A DNA stretch of 64,000 bases. Source: Kuenenia sp039794105 (GTDB lineage: Bacteria > Planctomycetota > Brocadiia > Brocadiales > Brocadiaceae). The DNA lies in contig NZ_JBDIWA010000009.1 in assembly GCF_039794105.1 (NCBI RefSeq), positions 1 through 64,000 on the forward strand, written 5' to 3'. The position numbers and the translations under genes are program-made. The notes under the pieces were generated by a model. It saw only the letters and a list, made by a program, of their open reading frames with translations, did no database searches and was not told where the DNA came from. Shown here piece by piece: positions 46,172-53,328 of this stretch; position 1 is the stretch's first letter, and each line of letters begins with the position of its first letter.

Positions 46172-46644
46172 ATGAATCAGAAACTGTACATAGAGACAAG
46201 TATTATAAGCTATCTGACCTCTAAACCGAGTCGTGATATTATTATAGCCGCTCATCAACAAATTACATACGATTGGTGGTCTACTCATCGAGATGAATTT
46301 GATTTATTCACTTCACAATTTGTAATCGATGAAGCCGAAGCAGGCGACCCCGATGCAGCACAAAAAAGATTATTGGAATTAAATAAAATAGCTTTACTGG
46401 ATATCACAATGATATTATCGGTTTATCAGAAGCTTTAATGGATAAGAAATGCTTACCTCTCAAAGCCGTGGTAGATTATTTACATATTTCTATAGCATCA
46501 ATCCATAATATGAATTATTTATTAACATGGAATTGTAAACATATAGCAAATGCGAAAATGCGACCATTAATTGAGAAAGTAATATTTGATAATGGTTATA
46601 TCGCTCCGATAATCTGTATTCCAGAAAAATTATTAGGAGAATAA
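46172..46644 (+). pseudogene. PIN-domain toxin (VapC-like), frameshifted
   Basis: The first frame (46172-46438, 88 aa) begins LYIETSIISYLTSKPS, the N-terminal acidic motif of a PIN RNase, followed by FDLFTSQFVIDEAEAGD. It loses register near 46403-46409 (ATATCACAAT). Adding one base there gives LLDINNDIIGLSEALMDKKC and joins smoothly to the frame at 46438-46644 (VDYLHISIASIHNMNYLLTWNCKHIANAKM), the C-terminal part of the same family. The intact protein would be about 157 aa. It is followed 3 bases later by a small partner gene. DNA here is clearly AT-richer than the mrr cassette, which supports separate origins. Confidence 0.82.
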
Positions 46645-46647
46645 AAA

Positions 46648-46821
46648 ATGTATAATGATCCAATAATAGAAGAGATTCATAAGTATCGTGAAAAACACGC
46701 AGCCAAATTTAATTATGATATTAAGAAAATTGTAAATTATTATAGAAAACAACAAAACGAAAGCTCAAAAAAAATTGTAAGTTTCATTAAAAAAGCTGAT
46801 GAAATCCACACAGAAAACTAA
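46648..46821 (+). CDS. Small antitoxin-like protein, partner of the PIN toxin
   Basis: A 57-aa frame from ATG at 46648 to TAA at 46821. It reads MYNDPIIEEIHKYREKHAAK, continuing FNYDIKKIVNYYRKQQ. Proteins starting DPIVEEI(R/H)...HAAKFNYD are commonly encoded right behind PIN proteins of this type and are presumed antitoxins. Toxin before antitoxin is the reverse of the classical order. The ribosome site is TTAGGAGA 7-14 bases before the ATG. It is the last gene before attC site 2. Confidence 0.72.
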   Translation: MYNDPIIEEIHKYREKHAAKFNYDIKKIVNYYRKQQNESSKKIVSFIKKADEIHTEN

Positions 46822-46854
46822 TAATATCTTTTTGCTACAAAGACTTTTAAATTC

Positions 46855-46981
46855 AGCTAACAATGGGATCATACGGACGGGCAAGCCATGGCACTATTTT
46901 CAGTCAGTGGGGAATTTTTATGTATGTTCATCGGTTGAAATTCATCCTTTGCTTGCCCGCCGTACAGCCCATGCGTTAGCA
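46855..46981 (+). other. attC-like recombination site 2 (integron cassette)
   Basis: A 127-bp imperfect palindrome. The left arm GCTAACAATGGGATCATACG (46856 onward, continuing GACGGGCAAGC) pairs with the right arm 46951-46980, whose complement reads GCTAACGCATGGGCTGTACG, continuing GCGGGCAAGC. The left arm carries an unpaired extra base (ACGGG against CGGG) and a mismatched centre, like the extrahelical bases and spacers of attC sites. It ends in the core GTTAGC. Orientation is the same as sites 1 and 3. Confidence 0.78.
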
Positions 46982-47129
46982 GTGGAAAGTTTTTCTAAGA
47001 TCCCACACATAAATTTTTCCTGAATCTTCAAGAGAACTGGCGAATGATTTTTTTATTTAATCAGGGGAGATTTTGACTTATCTTAGGGCAAATAGAGTGA
47101 TTACTAAATTTATATGGAAGGATTATAAT

Positions 47130-47336
47130 ATGAACCAGTTTATTACAGATACCAGAATTATCAAAGGGCATTTGGAGTTAAGTAATATCCCTTTTAGTAG
47201 TGATTTGGATGTAAAAGTGATAGTTATTCCAAAGGTCAAGTTAGAAAGGATGTCTTTTGAGAAAGTTCAACAGCTTACAAAATCTATAAAAGGAAATCTT
47301 TCTGATGACGTAATTGGAGAGAGAAAAGTCGGATGA
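47130..47336 (+). CDS. Antitoxin-like protein upstream of a PIN toxin
   Basis: A 68-aa protein, MNQFITDTRIIKGHLELSNI then PFSSDLDVKVIVIPKVKLERMSFEKVQQLTKSIKG. It has a short strand-rich N terminus and a helical C terminus, as in VapB-type antitoxins. The ATG at 47130 follows GGAAGG at 47116-47121; the longer frame from 47073 is not needed. Its stop overlaps the start of the PIN gene (ATGA at 47333-47336), a classical antitoxin-toxin arrangement. Confidence 0.72.
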   Translation: MNQFITDTRIIKGHLELSNIPFSSDLDVKVIVIPKVKLERMSFEKVQQLTKSIKGNLSDDVIGERKVG

Positions 47337-47898
47337 ATCTGTTTATTGATACCAGCGCTCTTGTGAAGCTATATCATAGAGAAGATGGGAGTGAACAATT
47401 AACCGATTCCTTAAACAAAATGAAGATGACCTGGTGATTACAATTTCTGGCCTGTCGAGAATAGAATTCCATTCTGCATTTCTGAAGCGAGTAAGAATGA
47501 AGGAAATTGATTTATCAACAGTTCAGCAAGCTTTTAAAGAGTTTGAAAATGATCTTACAATGATAAACGTTCTGGAAACAACATCAGAGGTAAAGGAGTT
47601 TGCGGTTTCTTTACTGGATAATATTGCTCCGGCCAAAAATCTCCGAACCTTAGATGCGCTCCAATTAGCAACGGCCCTTACTGGTGACCAATTTTATCGT
47701 GTCTCTTATTTTATAGCCGCTGATCAAAGACTATTAAAAGTAGCGGCGGAATATTTTAACACCTTCAATCCGGTTGAGTTTAAGGAAGCAGATAATACGG
47801 AAAGTCAGTTTACAGAACCGGCAAAGAAGTTTTGGGATTCTATTCCGGAAAATATAAGGGAGGAATTGCTTGAGAATGTATGGTGCATGGTGCAGTAA
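47333..47898 (+). pseudogene. PIN-domain toxin (VapC-like), frameshifted
   Basis: The frame opens at 47333 with MNLFIDTSALVKLYHREDGS, the PIN N terminus with its first catalytic Asp, but stops after 34 codons. One extra base in the A-run at 47417-47420 would give SLNKNEDDLVITISGLSRIEFHSAF and restore the frame that runs to 47898. The restored protein has the remaining PIN acids: Glu in SRIEF, Asp in LRTLDALQLATAL and Asp in FIAADQRLL. It would be about 188 aa. The gene directly overlaps its antitoxin. The frameshift is either real decay of an unneeded toxin or a base-calling error in a short homopolymer. Confidence 0.85.
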
Positions 47899-48019
47899 TT
47901 GTTCAGAGATTACTACAATCATAAATTTTAAAGGAACCATTGAAAGTGGTGATTTAATCCTTCGAGGGGAGTGTCGAAAGTGTGGTTATAAAGTTGCCAG
48001 ATTAATAGAAAGCGAATGA
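47876..48019 (+). CDS. Small zinc-ribbon-like protein
   Basis: A 47-aa frame: MYGAWCSNCSEITTIINFKG, then TIESGDLILRGECRKCGYKVARLIESE. Two CxxC pairs (CSNC and CRKC) spaced by about 27 residues suggest a zinc ribbon. It overlaps the last 23 bases of the PIN gene in another frame. GGGAGGAATTGC ahead of the ATG can serve as ribosome site. It is within the third cassette, before attC site 3. The function is unknown; it could be part of the toxin-antitoxin unit or separate cargo. Confidence 0.6.
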   Translation: MYGAWCSNCSEITTIINFKGTIESGDLILRGECRKCGYKVARLIESE

Positions 48020-48064
48020 AAGTAAATGAGTTTGTTATAATAAAGTTCGTAGGTCAGGCATCAC

Positions 48065-48196
48065 TGCTAACAGGCTGTTGGAGCCGATGAAACCCGTTTT
48101 GGCAACAGATGAGCGTTCGGATCTTCCGCGGAAATTTTGTAGTTTTGTTTACAATGTGCCCGCTTTGGGTTTCACGGCTCAACAGCAGCGTTACAG
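48065..48196 (+). other. attC-like recombination site 3 (integron cassette)
   Basis: A 132-bp imperfect palindrome. Left arm GCTAACAGGCTGTTGGAGCC (from 48066, continuing GATGAAACCC) pairs with the right arm 48167-48194, whose complement is GTAACGCTGCTGTTGAGCCG, continuing TGAAACCC. The left arm has two unpaired extra bases (a G in TTGGAGCC and an A in CGATGAAA), the asymmetric bulges typical of attC. The end core is GTTACA instead of GTTAGC. Confidence 0.72.
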
Positions 48197-48363
48197 ACGG
48201 GGTCAAATGGGCAATTTTGCTTTATTTTGTGGGTGTAATTCCCCACTTTGTTAGGAGGGCAGAGGGGTCGCATCTTGACTATTGACAAATATCTAATTGA
48301 TAAAGAGTTGTACCCATCCCTCTTAATCAAACAACCACTTCGCTATTTTAAGTGAGGAGCTTT

Positions 48364-48491
48364 GTAACTATTCAGCGTAAACGATACACGGTTCGTTCCC
48401 AAAACCTTGTACTGAACGTAGTGAAGTATCTGTTTGAGAACGAGTTGTGCTCTGCACTCCGGTTGTTTGATAAATTACGCTGAATAGCTAC
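48364..48491. mobile_element. 128-bp MITE with IS66-like ends
   Basis: GTAACTATTCAGCGTAA at 48364-48380 and TTACGCTGAATAGCTAC at 48475-48491 are inverted repeats with one mismatch over 17 bases. The tips differ by two bases from the inverted repeats of the IS66 remnant at 1782-2849, and IS66 elements typically begin GTAA. There is no coding frame. No 8-bp duplication is visible (GGAGCTTT on the left, GCCTAAGT on the right). It lies beyond the last cassette. Confidence 0.8.
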
Positions 48492-48583
48492 GCCTAAGTT
48501 CTTGTCGTCTGTTTCTACTCTACTGGTTCCTCTTTTGTATTTTATGTTTATTTGATTCTGGCTTGTCCCGCTTAGGATAGTAT

Positions 48584-49111
48584 ATGGAAAATGGGCTTAT
48601 ACTGATACATACCGGAAATGGAAAAGGGAAAACTACCGCGGCATTGGGGCTTTGCTTTCGTGCTATTGGACAGGGTATGAAGGCGCTTATGCTTTCATTT
48701 ATCAAAAGTTCCCAAAAAACCGGCGAGATGAGGGCTGCTAAATTATTGGCGCCTGATTTTAAAATGGTGCTTATGGGGCAGGGATTTATTAAAACGCAAA
48801 AAGGACATTTTTCCGAAGAAACTATCAAAAATGTCAAAGAATCCTGGGAATATGCGAAGAAGGAGATTTTCTCCGATGAATACGATCTCATTGTTCTTGA
48901 CGAAATTAACCATTTGATTGATTATGGATTGCTGGATGTCGAAGACGTTATTGGGGTGATACAAAATAAACCCCGGCGATTAAATCTTGTTCTTACAGGA
49001 CGGAATGCCAAAAGTCAATTGATCGATATTGCGGATTTAGTGACTGAGATGAAAGAAATAAAGCACCACTATAAAAATGGAATTAAGGCGCGTAAAGGGA
49101 TAGAATTTTAG
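48584..49111 (+). CDS. cobO: Cob(I)yrinic acid a,c-diamide adenosyltransferase
   Basis: CobA/CobO/BtuR-type enzyme that adenosylates corrinoids. The P-loop HTGNGKGKTTAALGL lies near residues 9-20; DLIVLDEINHLIDYGLL is the Walker B-like segment and NLVLTGRNA follows. The length of 175 aa is typical. It stands alone, without other cobalamin genes or a visible cobalamin riboswitch in the short 92-base leader behind the MITE. The protein would support adenosylcobalamin-dependent enzymes encoded elsewhere. Confidence 0.94.
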   Translation: MENGLILIHTGNGKGKTTAALGLCFRAIGQGMKALMLSFIKSSQKTGEMRAAKLLAPDFKMVLMGQGFIKTQKGHFSEETIKNVKESWEYAKKEIFSDEYDLIVLDEINHLIDYGLLDVEDVIGVIQNKPRRLNLVLTGRNAKSQLIDIADLVTEMKEIKHHYKNGIKARKGIEF

Positions 49112-49186
49112 CGGGGTGAAGTCTCAAACCAAAAAGGGATACAGATTTTTAATGTTTATTTTCTCATCTTGTTATATTATGAAAAC

Positions 49187-49915
49187 ATGTCTGAATCAAA
49201 ACTAAATGTACTATTATTACGATACACACAAGACCCTGAACATATCGTGGCGCAAGCCGCCAAACTGTGTTATAGCCCCTCCTCTGTTGCTGAATTAAAG
49301 GAACAGATTGACCGCAAGGATCAGTCCGCTTTTATTGAAAAATTAACGGAAATGGGGCATCTCTCACCTATAGAACACGTCAGTTTTACCTTTGGCATAG
49401 AGGGCATTTCCCGCGCCTGTTCACATCAGCTTGTTCGGCATCGTTTGGCTTCTTATTCCCAGCAAAGCCAGCGTTATGTCGGAAAGTACAGTAAGAAAAC
49501 CGGTGGTTTTGATTTTGTTATCCCCCCCAGGATTGAAAAAGCCGGGAAAAAACAGTGGTTCATTGAAAAAATGAATTGTATTCAGGAATGGTATGACGAA
49601 CTGATAGAGGCGCTGGGCGATAGTGGAGAAAGCACATTTGAAGACGCCAGATTTTTACTGCCCAATGCCGCGGAGACAAAGATTATCATTACCATGAACG
49701 CCCGCGAATTATTGCATTTCTTTCGTGTACGTTGCTGCAATCGCGCACAATGGGAGATCAGGGCTATGGCAATTGAAATGCTGCGGCTCGCGAAAAAGGT
49801 CGCCCCAAATATTTTGAAAGATGCAGGCCCTGGTTGCGTAAACGATGCATGCCCGGAAGGAAAAATGACGTGCGGGAAGATGGTTGAAGTGAGAAATATG
49901 TTTAGAAATATATGA
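49187..49915 (+). CDS. thyX: FAD-dependent thymidylate synthase
   Basis: Flavin-dependent dUMP methylase that replaces ThyA. The signature RHRxxSxxxxSxR is visible as QLVRHRLASYSQQSQRY near residues 85-100. The substrate-side HFFRVRCCNRAQWEIR block near residue 180 is conserved. The C terminus holds four cysteines (PGCVNDACPEGKMTCG), seen in some anaerobe ThyX proteins. The ATG at 49187 is preferred over a TTG at 49169. The protein is about 242 aa. It follows cobO on the same strand with a 75-base gap. Confidence 0.95.
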   Translation: MSESKLNVLLLRYTQDPEHIVAQAAKLCYSPSSVAELKEQIDRKDQSAFIEKLTEMGHLSPIEHVSFTFGIEGISRACSHQLVRHRLASYSQQSQRYVGKYSKKTGGFDFVIPPRIEKAGKKQWFIEKMNCIQEWYDELIEALGDSGESTFEDARFLLPNAAETKIIITMNARELLHFFRVRCCNRAQWEIRAMAIEMLRLAKKVAPNILKDAGPGCVNDACPEGKMTCGKMVEVRNMFRNI

Positions 49916-50068
49916 TACTGCGGAGTGCCTCTTTTTTTAAATCTGCATTGTTACAACCTGCCAATAGCAATAACTTATGACTGCACCCATTTTTTCAGAA
50001 AAAGGGTAAAAACGAGTGTAACGCATTAATTAGATAAGGCTCACGTAAGGTTTGGAATATTGAGTTTT

Positions 50069-50118
50069 TTGTCATTCGAATTTGTTTCGTATTTCGACAT
50101 TCGTATTTCGAATTTGGT
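50069..50118. repeat. Degenerate heptamer array (CGAATTT/CGTATTT family)
   Basis: Units such as CGAATTT, GTTTCGT, ATTTCGA, CATTCGT, ATTTCGA run at a 7-bp period. It is the complement of the CGAAATA family at 25479 and 53031. It lies between thyX and fliE. The rest of 49916-50150 has no gene. Confidence 0.65.
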
Positions 50119-50150
50119 TGCAGCAAAGGCTGCGCTAAGGATTATTCCAG

Positions 50151-50471
50151 TTACATTTGCATACGCATAACTTCTTTGTATGTTTCTACCAGTTTGTTGC
50201 GGGTTTCCATCATAAACTTAAAGCTAACCTCCGCCTTTGACATGGCAACCATAACTTCATGAATATTTTCAATCTTTCCACCGGAAAATTTCTCGATACT
50301 GTCACTGGCTTTCACCTGAAGGTCATTAATCTCATTGATAAAACCTCCCAATGTATCTTTAAAGGAAGCGCCTTTCTGTTCTTCAACAAAATCAAACCCT
50401 TTGTTTTGTTGAATTGAACCGTCATTATTATTAATCAGTAAAACAGCCATAACTACACTCCTATCTTCCAA
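50151..50471 (-). CDS. fliE: Flagellar hook-basal body complex protein FliE
   Basis: A 106-aa helical protein joining the MS ring to the proximal rod. The family pattern is clear: SFKDTLGGFINEINDLQVKASDSIEKFSGG, then NIHEVMVAMSKAEVSFKFMMETRNKLVETYKEVMRMQM at the C terminus. The start overlaps the end of flgC by 11 bases, so the genes are coupled. It is the last of flgB-flgC-fliE; no other structural flagellar gene follows in the window. Confidence 0.95.
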   Translation of the reverse strand: MEDRSVVMAVLLINNNDGSIQQNKGFDFVEEQKGASFKDTLGGFINEINDLQVKASDSIEKFSGGKIENIHEVMVAMSKAEVSFKFMMETRNKLVETYKEVMRMQM

Positions 50472-50904
50472 TAATTGACAATGCCTGATTTGTAATATCT
50501 TTAGAAGAATTTATCACCGCAAGATTCGCTTCGTAAGACCTGGATGCCGTGACCAGATCAACCATCTCCGTTGCAATATTTACGTTAGGCATCTCTACAA
50601 AACCATTTTCATCCGCCTGAGGATGCCCGGGGATAAATACCTTATTAAAAGGCTCATTGCTTTTCATAATATTACTCACCTTTACGCCGCCCAAACGCTC
50701 CATTCCATCAATATCGGACAGATTAGCCGCCTTATTAAGAATAGACTGGAATTCCACCTGTTCCCTGCGATACGGACCGCCGTCGGGAGAGTTAGTAGCA
50801 TTTGCATTAGCAATATTATTTGCTATCACATTCATGCGGATACGTTCCGCAGTAAGCCCGGTGGCGCTTATATCCAGCGCTGAAAATACCTTACTTATTC
50901 CCAT
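50461..50904 (-). CDS. flgC: Flagellar basal body rod protein FlgC
   Basis: A 147-aa rod protein. The N-terminal ALDISATGLTAERIRMNVIANNIANANATNSPDGGPYRR carries the rod-protein motif, and the C-terminal VNIATEMVDLVTASRSYEANLAVINSSKDITNQALSIIGR is the matching helix. It begins 11 bases after the flgB stop with an AAGGAGAAAAA ribosome site, and overlaps fliE at its end. It is exported by the flagellar type III system. Confidence 0.96.
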   Translation of the reverse strand: MGISKVFSALDISATGLTAERIRMNVIANNIANANATNSPDGGPYRREQVEFQSILNKAANLSDIDGMERLGGVKVSNIMKSNEPFNKVFIPGHPQADENGFVEMPNVNIATEMVDLVTASRSYEANLAVINSSKDITNQALSIIGR

Positions 50905-50915
50905 ATTTTTTCTCC

Positions 50916-51293
50916 TTAACCTCTAGAGCCGTCAATTGCGGCTTTTACTAAATCAAATTTCTTTGCCAGTAACTGCGAATATATTTTATAAAAACCCGTA
51001 TTTTTCAATAAAGTAGCAACCTCTTTTTCCATATCCACCGTGTTCCCATCATTGCGCAAGGTTCCATCTACAACATCTTCAGAAATTACGACCTTTGGCT
51101 CAAACTTATTAAAATTTTTCTGCGAACTGCTTTGTATAGCCTTTTCAAGCTCGCCCTCAAAATTAACCACCATTTTCTTGTAGCCAGGAGTGTTTACATT
51201 GGCAATGTTGTTTGCTACAACCTTGTGTTTCAGGGATGAAACATCCAACATATTCTCTAATAAACCAAACGTTTTATCTAAACCAATATTCAT
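50916..51293 (-). CDS. flgB: Flagellar basal body rod protein FlgB
   Basis: A 125-aa rod protein. LENMLDVSSLKHKVVANNIANVNTPGYKK is the N-terminal rod signature and NTVDMEKEVATLLKNTGFYKIYSQLLAKKFDLVKAAI the C-terminal one. The ATG at 51293 is chosen over a longer frame to 51365, because the family begins at MNIGLDKTF and GGAGAAAG lies just upstream. It is the first gene of flgB-flgC-fliE. A sigma-54-like -24/-12 element lies 27-42 bases upstream. Confidence 0.95.
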   Translation of the reverse strand: MNIGLDKTFGLLENMLDVSSLKHKVVANNIANVNTPGYKKMVVNFEGELEKAIQSSSQKNFNKFEPKVVISEDVVDGTLRNDGNTVDMEKEVATLLKNTGFYKIYSQLLAKKFDLVKAAIDGSRG

Positions 51294-51319
51294 AATCTTT
51301 CTCCTTATCCACAGAACTT

Positions 51320-51335
51320 CGCAAAACAAATACCG
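51320..51335 (-). promoter_or_regulatory. flgB: Candidate sigma-54 promoter of flgB
   Basis: On the minus strand CGGTAT-TTGTT-TTGCG keeps the invariant GG and GC of the -24/-12 consensus (TGGCAC-N5-TTGC) at exact spacing. It would start transcription about 15 bases before the flgB ATG, leaving room for the ribosome site. A sigma-54 activator is encoded directly upstream. The -24 half is only a partial match. Confidence 0.45.
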
Positions 51336-51500
51336 GAAAACAGCAACAGCAAATACAATATGCAATAAAAATACACATGTATCTATTTATCAATAAGATA
51401 CAGCGTAAGTAAAAATATATTACTGTATCCGTGAAGGCAAATCTTTGTCCCCCTATTAAGAAAAAATTTCACGGTATGTAGGAAAATACATCGCCTTCTG

Positions 51501-51585
51501 CTCAATCCTCAGTCCTCAGTCCTCAGTCCTCAGTCCTCAATCTGCAATTTGCCGATTGCCGATTGCCGACTGTAGATTGTCGATT
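51501..51585. repeat. Heptamer tandem array (CAGTCCT/CAATCTG/CCGATTG)
   Basis: CAGTCCT repeats four times, then CAATCTG, CAATTTG, CCGATTG twice, CCGACTG, TAGATTG, TCGATTT, all 7-bp units. It lies between flgB and the sigma-54 regulator. Unit order matches the end of the array at 40120-40217. Confidence 0.92.
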
Positions 51586-51636
51586 TCTACGGTATAATGG
51601 GAAATCCCAAGTCCCCAATATCTCCATTTTCACAAT

Positions 51637-53007
51637 TTATTGAGCAATTACGTATTTATTGAGTTTATTCCGCAATGTTCTGGTTGTAATTTTAAGCAAC
51701 TCGGCTGCCTTTGTTTTATTCCCGCCCGTTTTTTCGAGTGTAGTATAAATCAATTCCTTTTCTGCGTCTTCAATGGATTGACCATTCTTTTTTATGTTTA
51801 CGGAATCATTACACATGGTATGTTCGGATTTTTTTGTGTCAATGAGGGATGTAAAGTTTTCTAATCGAAGCTCTTCCGACGAACCCATAACAACCGCTCT
51901 TTGCATAATATTTTTCAATTCCCTCACATTTCCAGGCCAATTGTATTGAGAAAGATAGTCCATTGCCTTTTTTTCAATCGATTTGGCGGATGAATTATTT
52001 TCCGAACTATATTTTTCAAGATAGGTATTCGCCAGCAACGGGATATCTTCGCGCCTTTCCCGTAAGGGCGGTAAGTGTATTGGAACGACGTTTAACCGGT
52101 AAAACAAATCTTCGCGAAACGTCCCCTTTTGTATTTCCTTTGCCAAATCCCTGTTTGTAGTTGCGACAATGCGGACGTCGATTTTTATGGTTTTTTCTCC
52201 CCCAACCCGCTCAAATTCCTCTTCTTCCAGCACCCGCAATAACTTTGCCTGGATATTGGGAGAAATCTCGCTGACTTCATCAAGAAGCAGCGTGCCTTCG
52301 TTTGCCAGTTCAAAGCGTCCTATGCGCTTTGCCACCGCTCCGGTATATGCGCCGCGTTCGTGCCCAAAGAGTTCACTTTCCAGGAGGGACTCTGCCAGGG
52401 CTGCGCAATTTACCCGAATAAAAGGTTTTTCACAACGCGGGCTGAAATAATGTATCGCACGCGCAACTAATTCCTTGCCCGTACCGCTCTCCCCCTGTAT
52501 AAGAACACTTGCCTTGCTCTGTGCGATCTTTTTCAGTTGTTCATATATTTGCGACATTTTAGAGTTTTTGCTGTAAACAGGCTCAGATTTTTCATCCGCA
52601 TTGGAAGCAGACCGCCAGTATTTATTTTCAGCGATTAATTTCTGCCGTTCATTCACCCTTGAGATTAAAAGCTCAATCTGATCGGGAGAAAAAGGTTTTA
52701 TAATATAATCATAAGCGCCTTTTCTCATAGCTTCCACAGCAGACTCTATAGTGCCATACGCTGTCATGAGAATGACTACGGTTTCCTGCGAAATCCCCTT
52801 TACCTTTTCAAGCGCCTCCATGCCGTCCATTCCCGGCATTTTCATATCCATGAAAACCATGTCAAAATCTTCTTTGCCGATTCGCGAGACGGCTTGCTGT
52901 CCGTTACCAACCCCTGTAACGTCATATCCGCCTCTTTTCAGCGTTTCACAGAGGTATTCACGCCCCAATGCATCATCATCGACAACCATTATTTTTTCGA
53001 CACTCAT
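51637..53007 (-). CDS. Sigma-54-dependent response regulator, FlgR/NtrC type
   Basis: A 456-aa protein with a receiver domain (phospho-acceptor in MVFMDMKMPGMDGMEAL, Asp near residue 54), a AAA+ domain (GESGTGKELVARAIHYFS; GAYTGA variant of the sigma-54 contact motif; GTLLLDEVSEIS) and a Fis-type helix-turn-helix (NKTKAAELLKITTRTLRNKL). It sits between the flgBC-fliE genes and a PAS histidine kinase, all on the minus strand, and two -24/-12 promoters were found nearby. It is the probable activator of the flagellar genes, in the manner of FlgR or FleR. The Tyr in GAYTGA is a natural variant in the family. Confidence 0.94.
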   Translation of the reverse strand: MSVEKIMVVDDDALGREYLCETLKRGGYDVTGVGNGQQAVSRIGKEDFDMVFMDMKMPGMDGMEALEKVKGISQETVVILMTAYGTIESAVEAMRKGAYDYIIKPFSPDQIELLISRVNERQKLIAENKYWRSASNADEKSEPVYSKNSKMSQIYEQLKKIAQSKASVLIQGESGTGKELVARAIHYFSPRCEKPFIRVNCAALAESLLESELFGHERGAYTGAVAKRIGRFELANEGTLLLDEVSEISPNIQAKLLRVLEEEEFERVGGEKTIKIDVRIVATTNRDLAKEIQKGTFREDLFYRLNVVPIHLPPLRERREDIPLLANTYLEKYSSENNSSAKSIEKKAMDYLSQYNWPGNVRELKNIMQRAVVMGSSEELRLENFTSLIDTKKSEHTMCNDSVNIKKNGQSIEDAEKELIYTTLEKTGGNKTKAAELLKITTRTLRNKLNKYVIAQ

Positions 53008-53030
53008 TTTATTCCCCTATAGATCAGATA

Positions 53031-53090
53031 AAAAATTCGAAGCACGAAGTACGAAATACGAAACAAATCTCAAAATACAAAATCCCAATG
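53031..53090. repeat. Degenerate heptamer array (CGAAGCA/CGAAGTA/CGAAATA/CGAAACA)
   Basis: Four CGAANNN units in direct succession, then further A-rich 7-bp units. It lies in the 321-base gap between the regulator and its kinase. The rest of the gap has no credible gene. Confidence 0.8.
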
Positions 53091-53328
53091 AAAAAACCGG
53101 GTTTTGAACATTTGAAAATTGAAATTTAGAATTAAAAAACGTTCGTTTTCGTAAGAATTATTCGGTTAAAACGAGGCCTTCAAATATCCACGGGGGTATA
53201 ACATGGTTTCATTCTTTTTTCCATTCGAAGCCGGAGCTTGGGAACGAGAGTAAAATCTGTGTAATCTGTGGTTCCTCTTTCGTAATTTTGTGTCAGCATT
53301 GAGGACTTCGGATTTCACAATTATCGGT

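Noticed and set aside
48246..48252. A fourth attC core (GTTAGGA) after site 3
   Set aside because: No matching complementary half or palindrome was found and no gene precedes it.
48492..48583. Cobalamin riboswitch before cobO
   Set aside because: The 92-base leader lacks the conserved B12-box and is too short.
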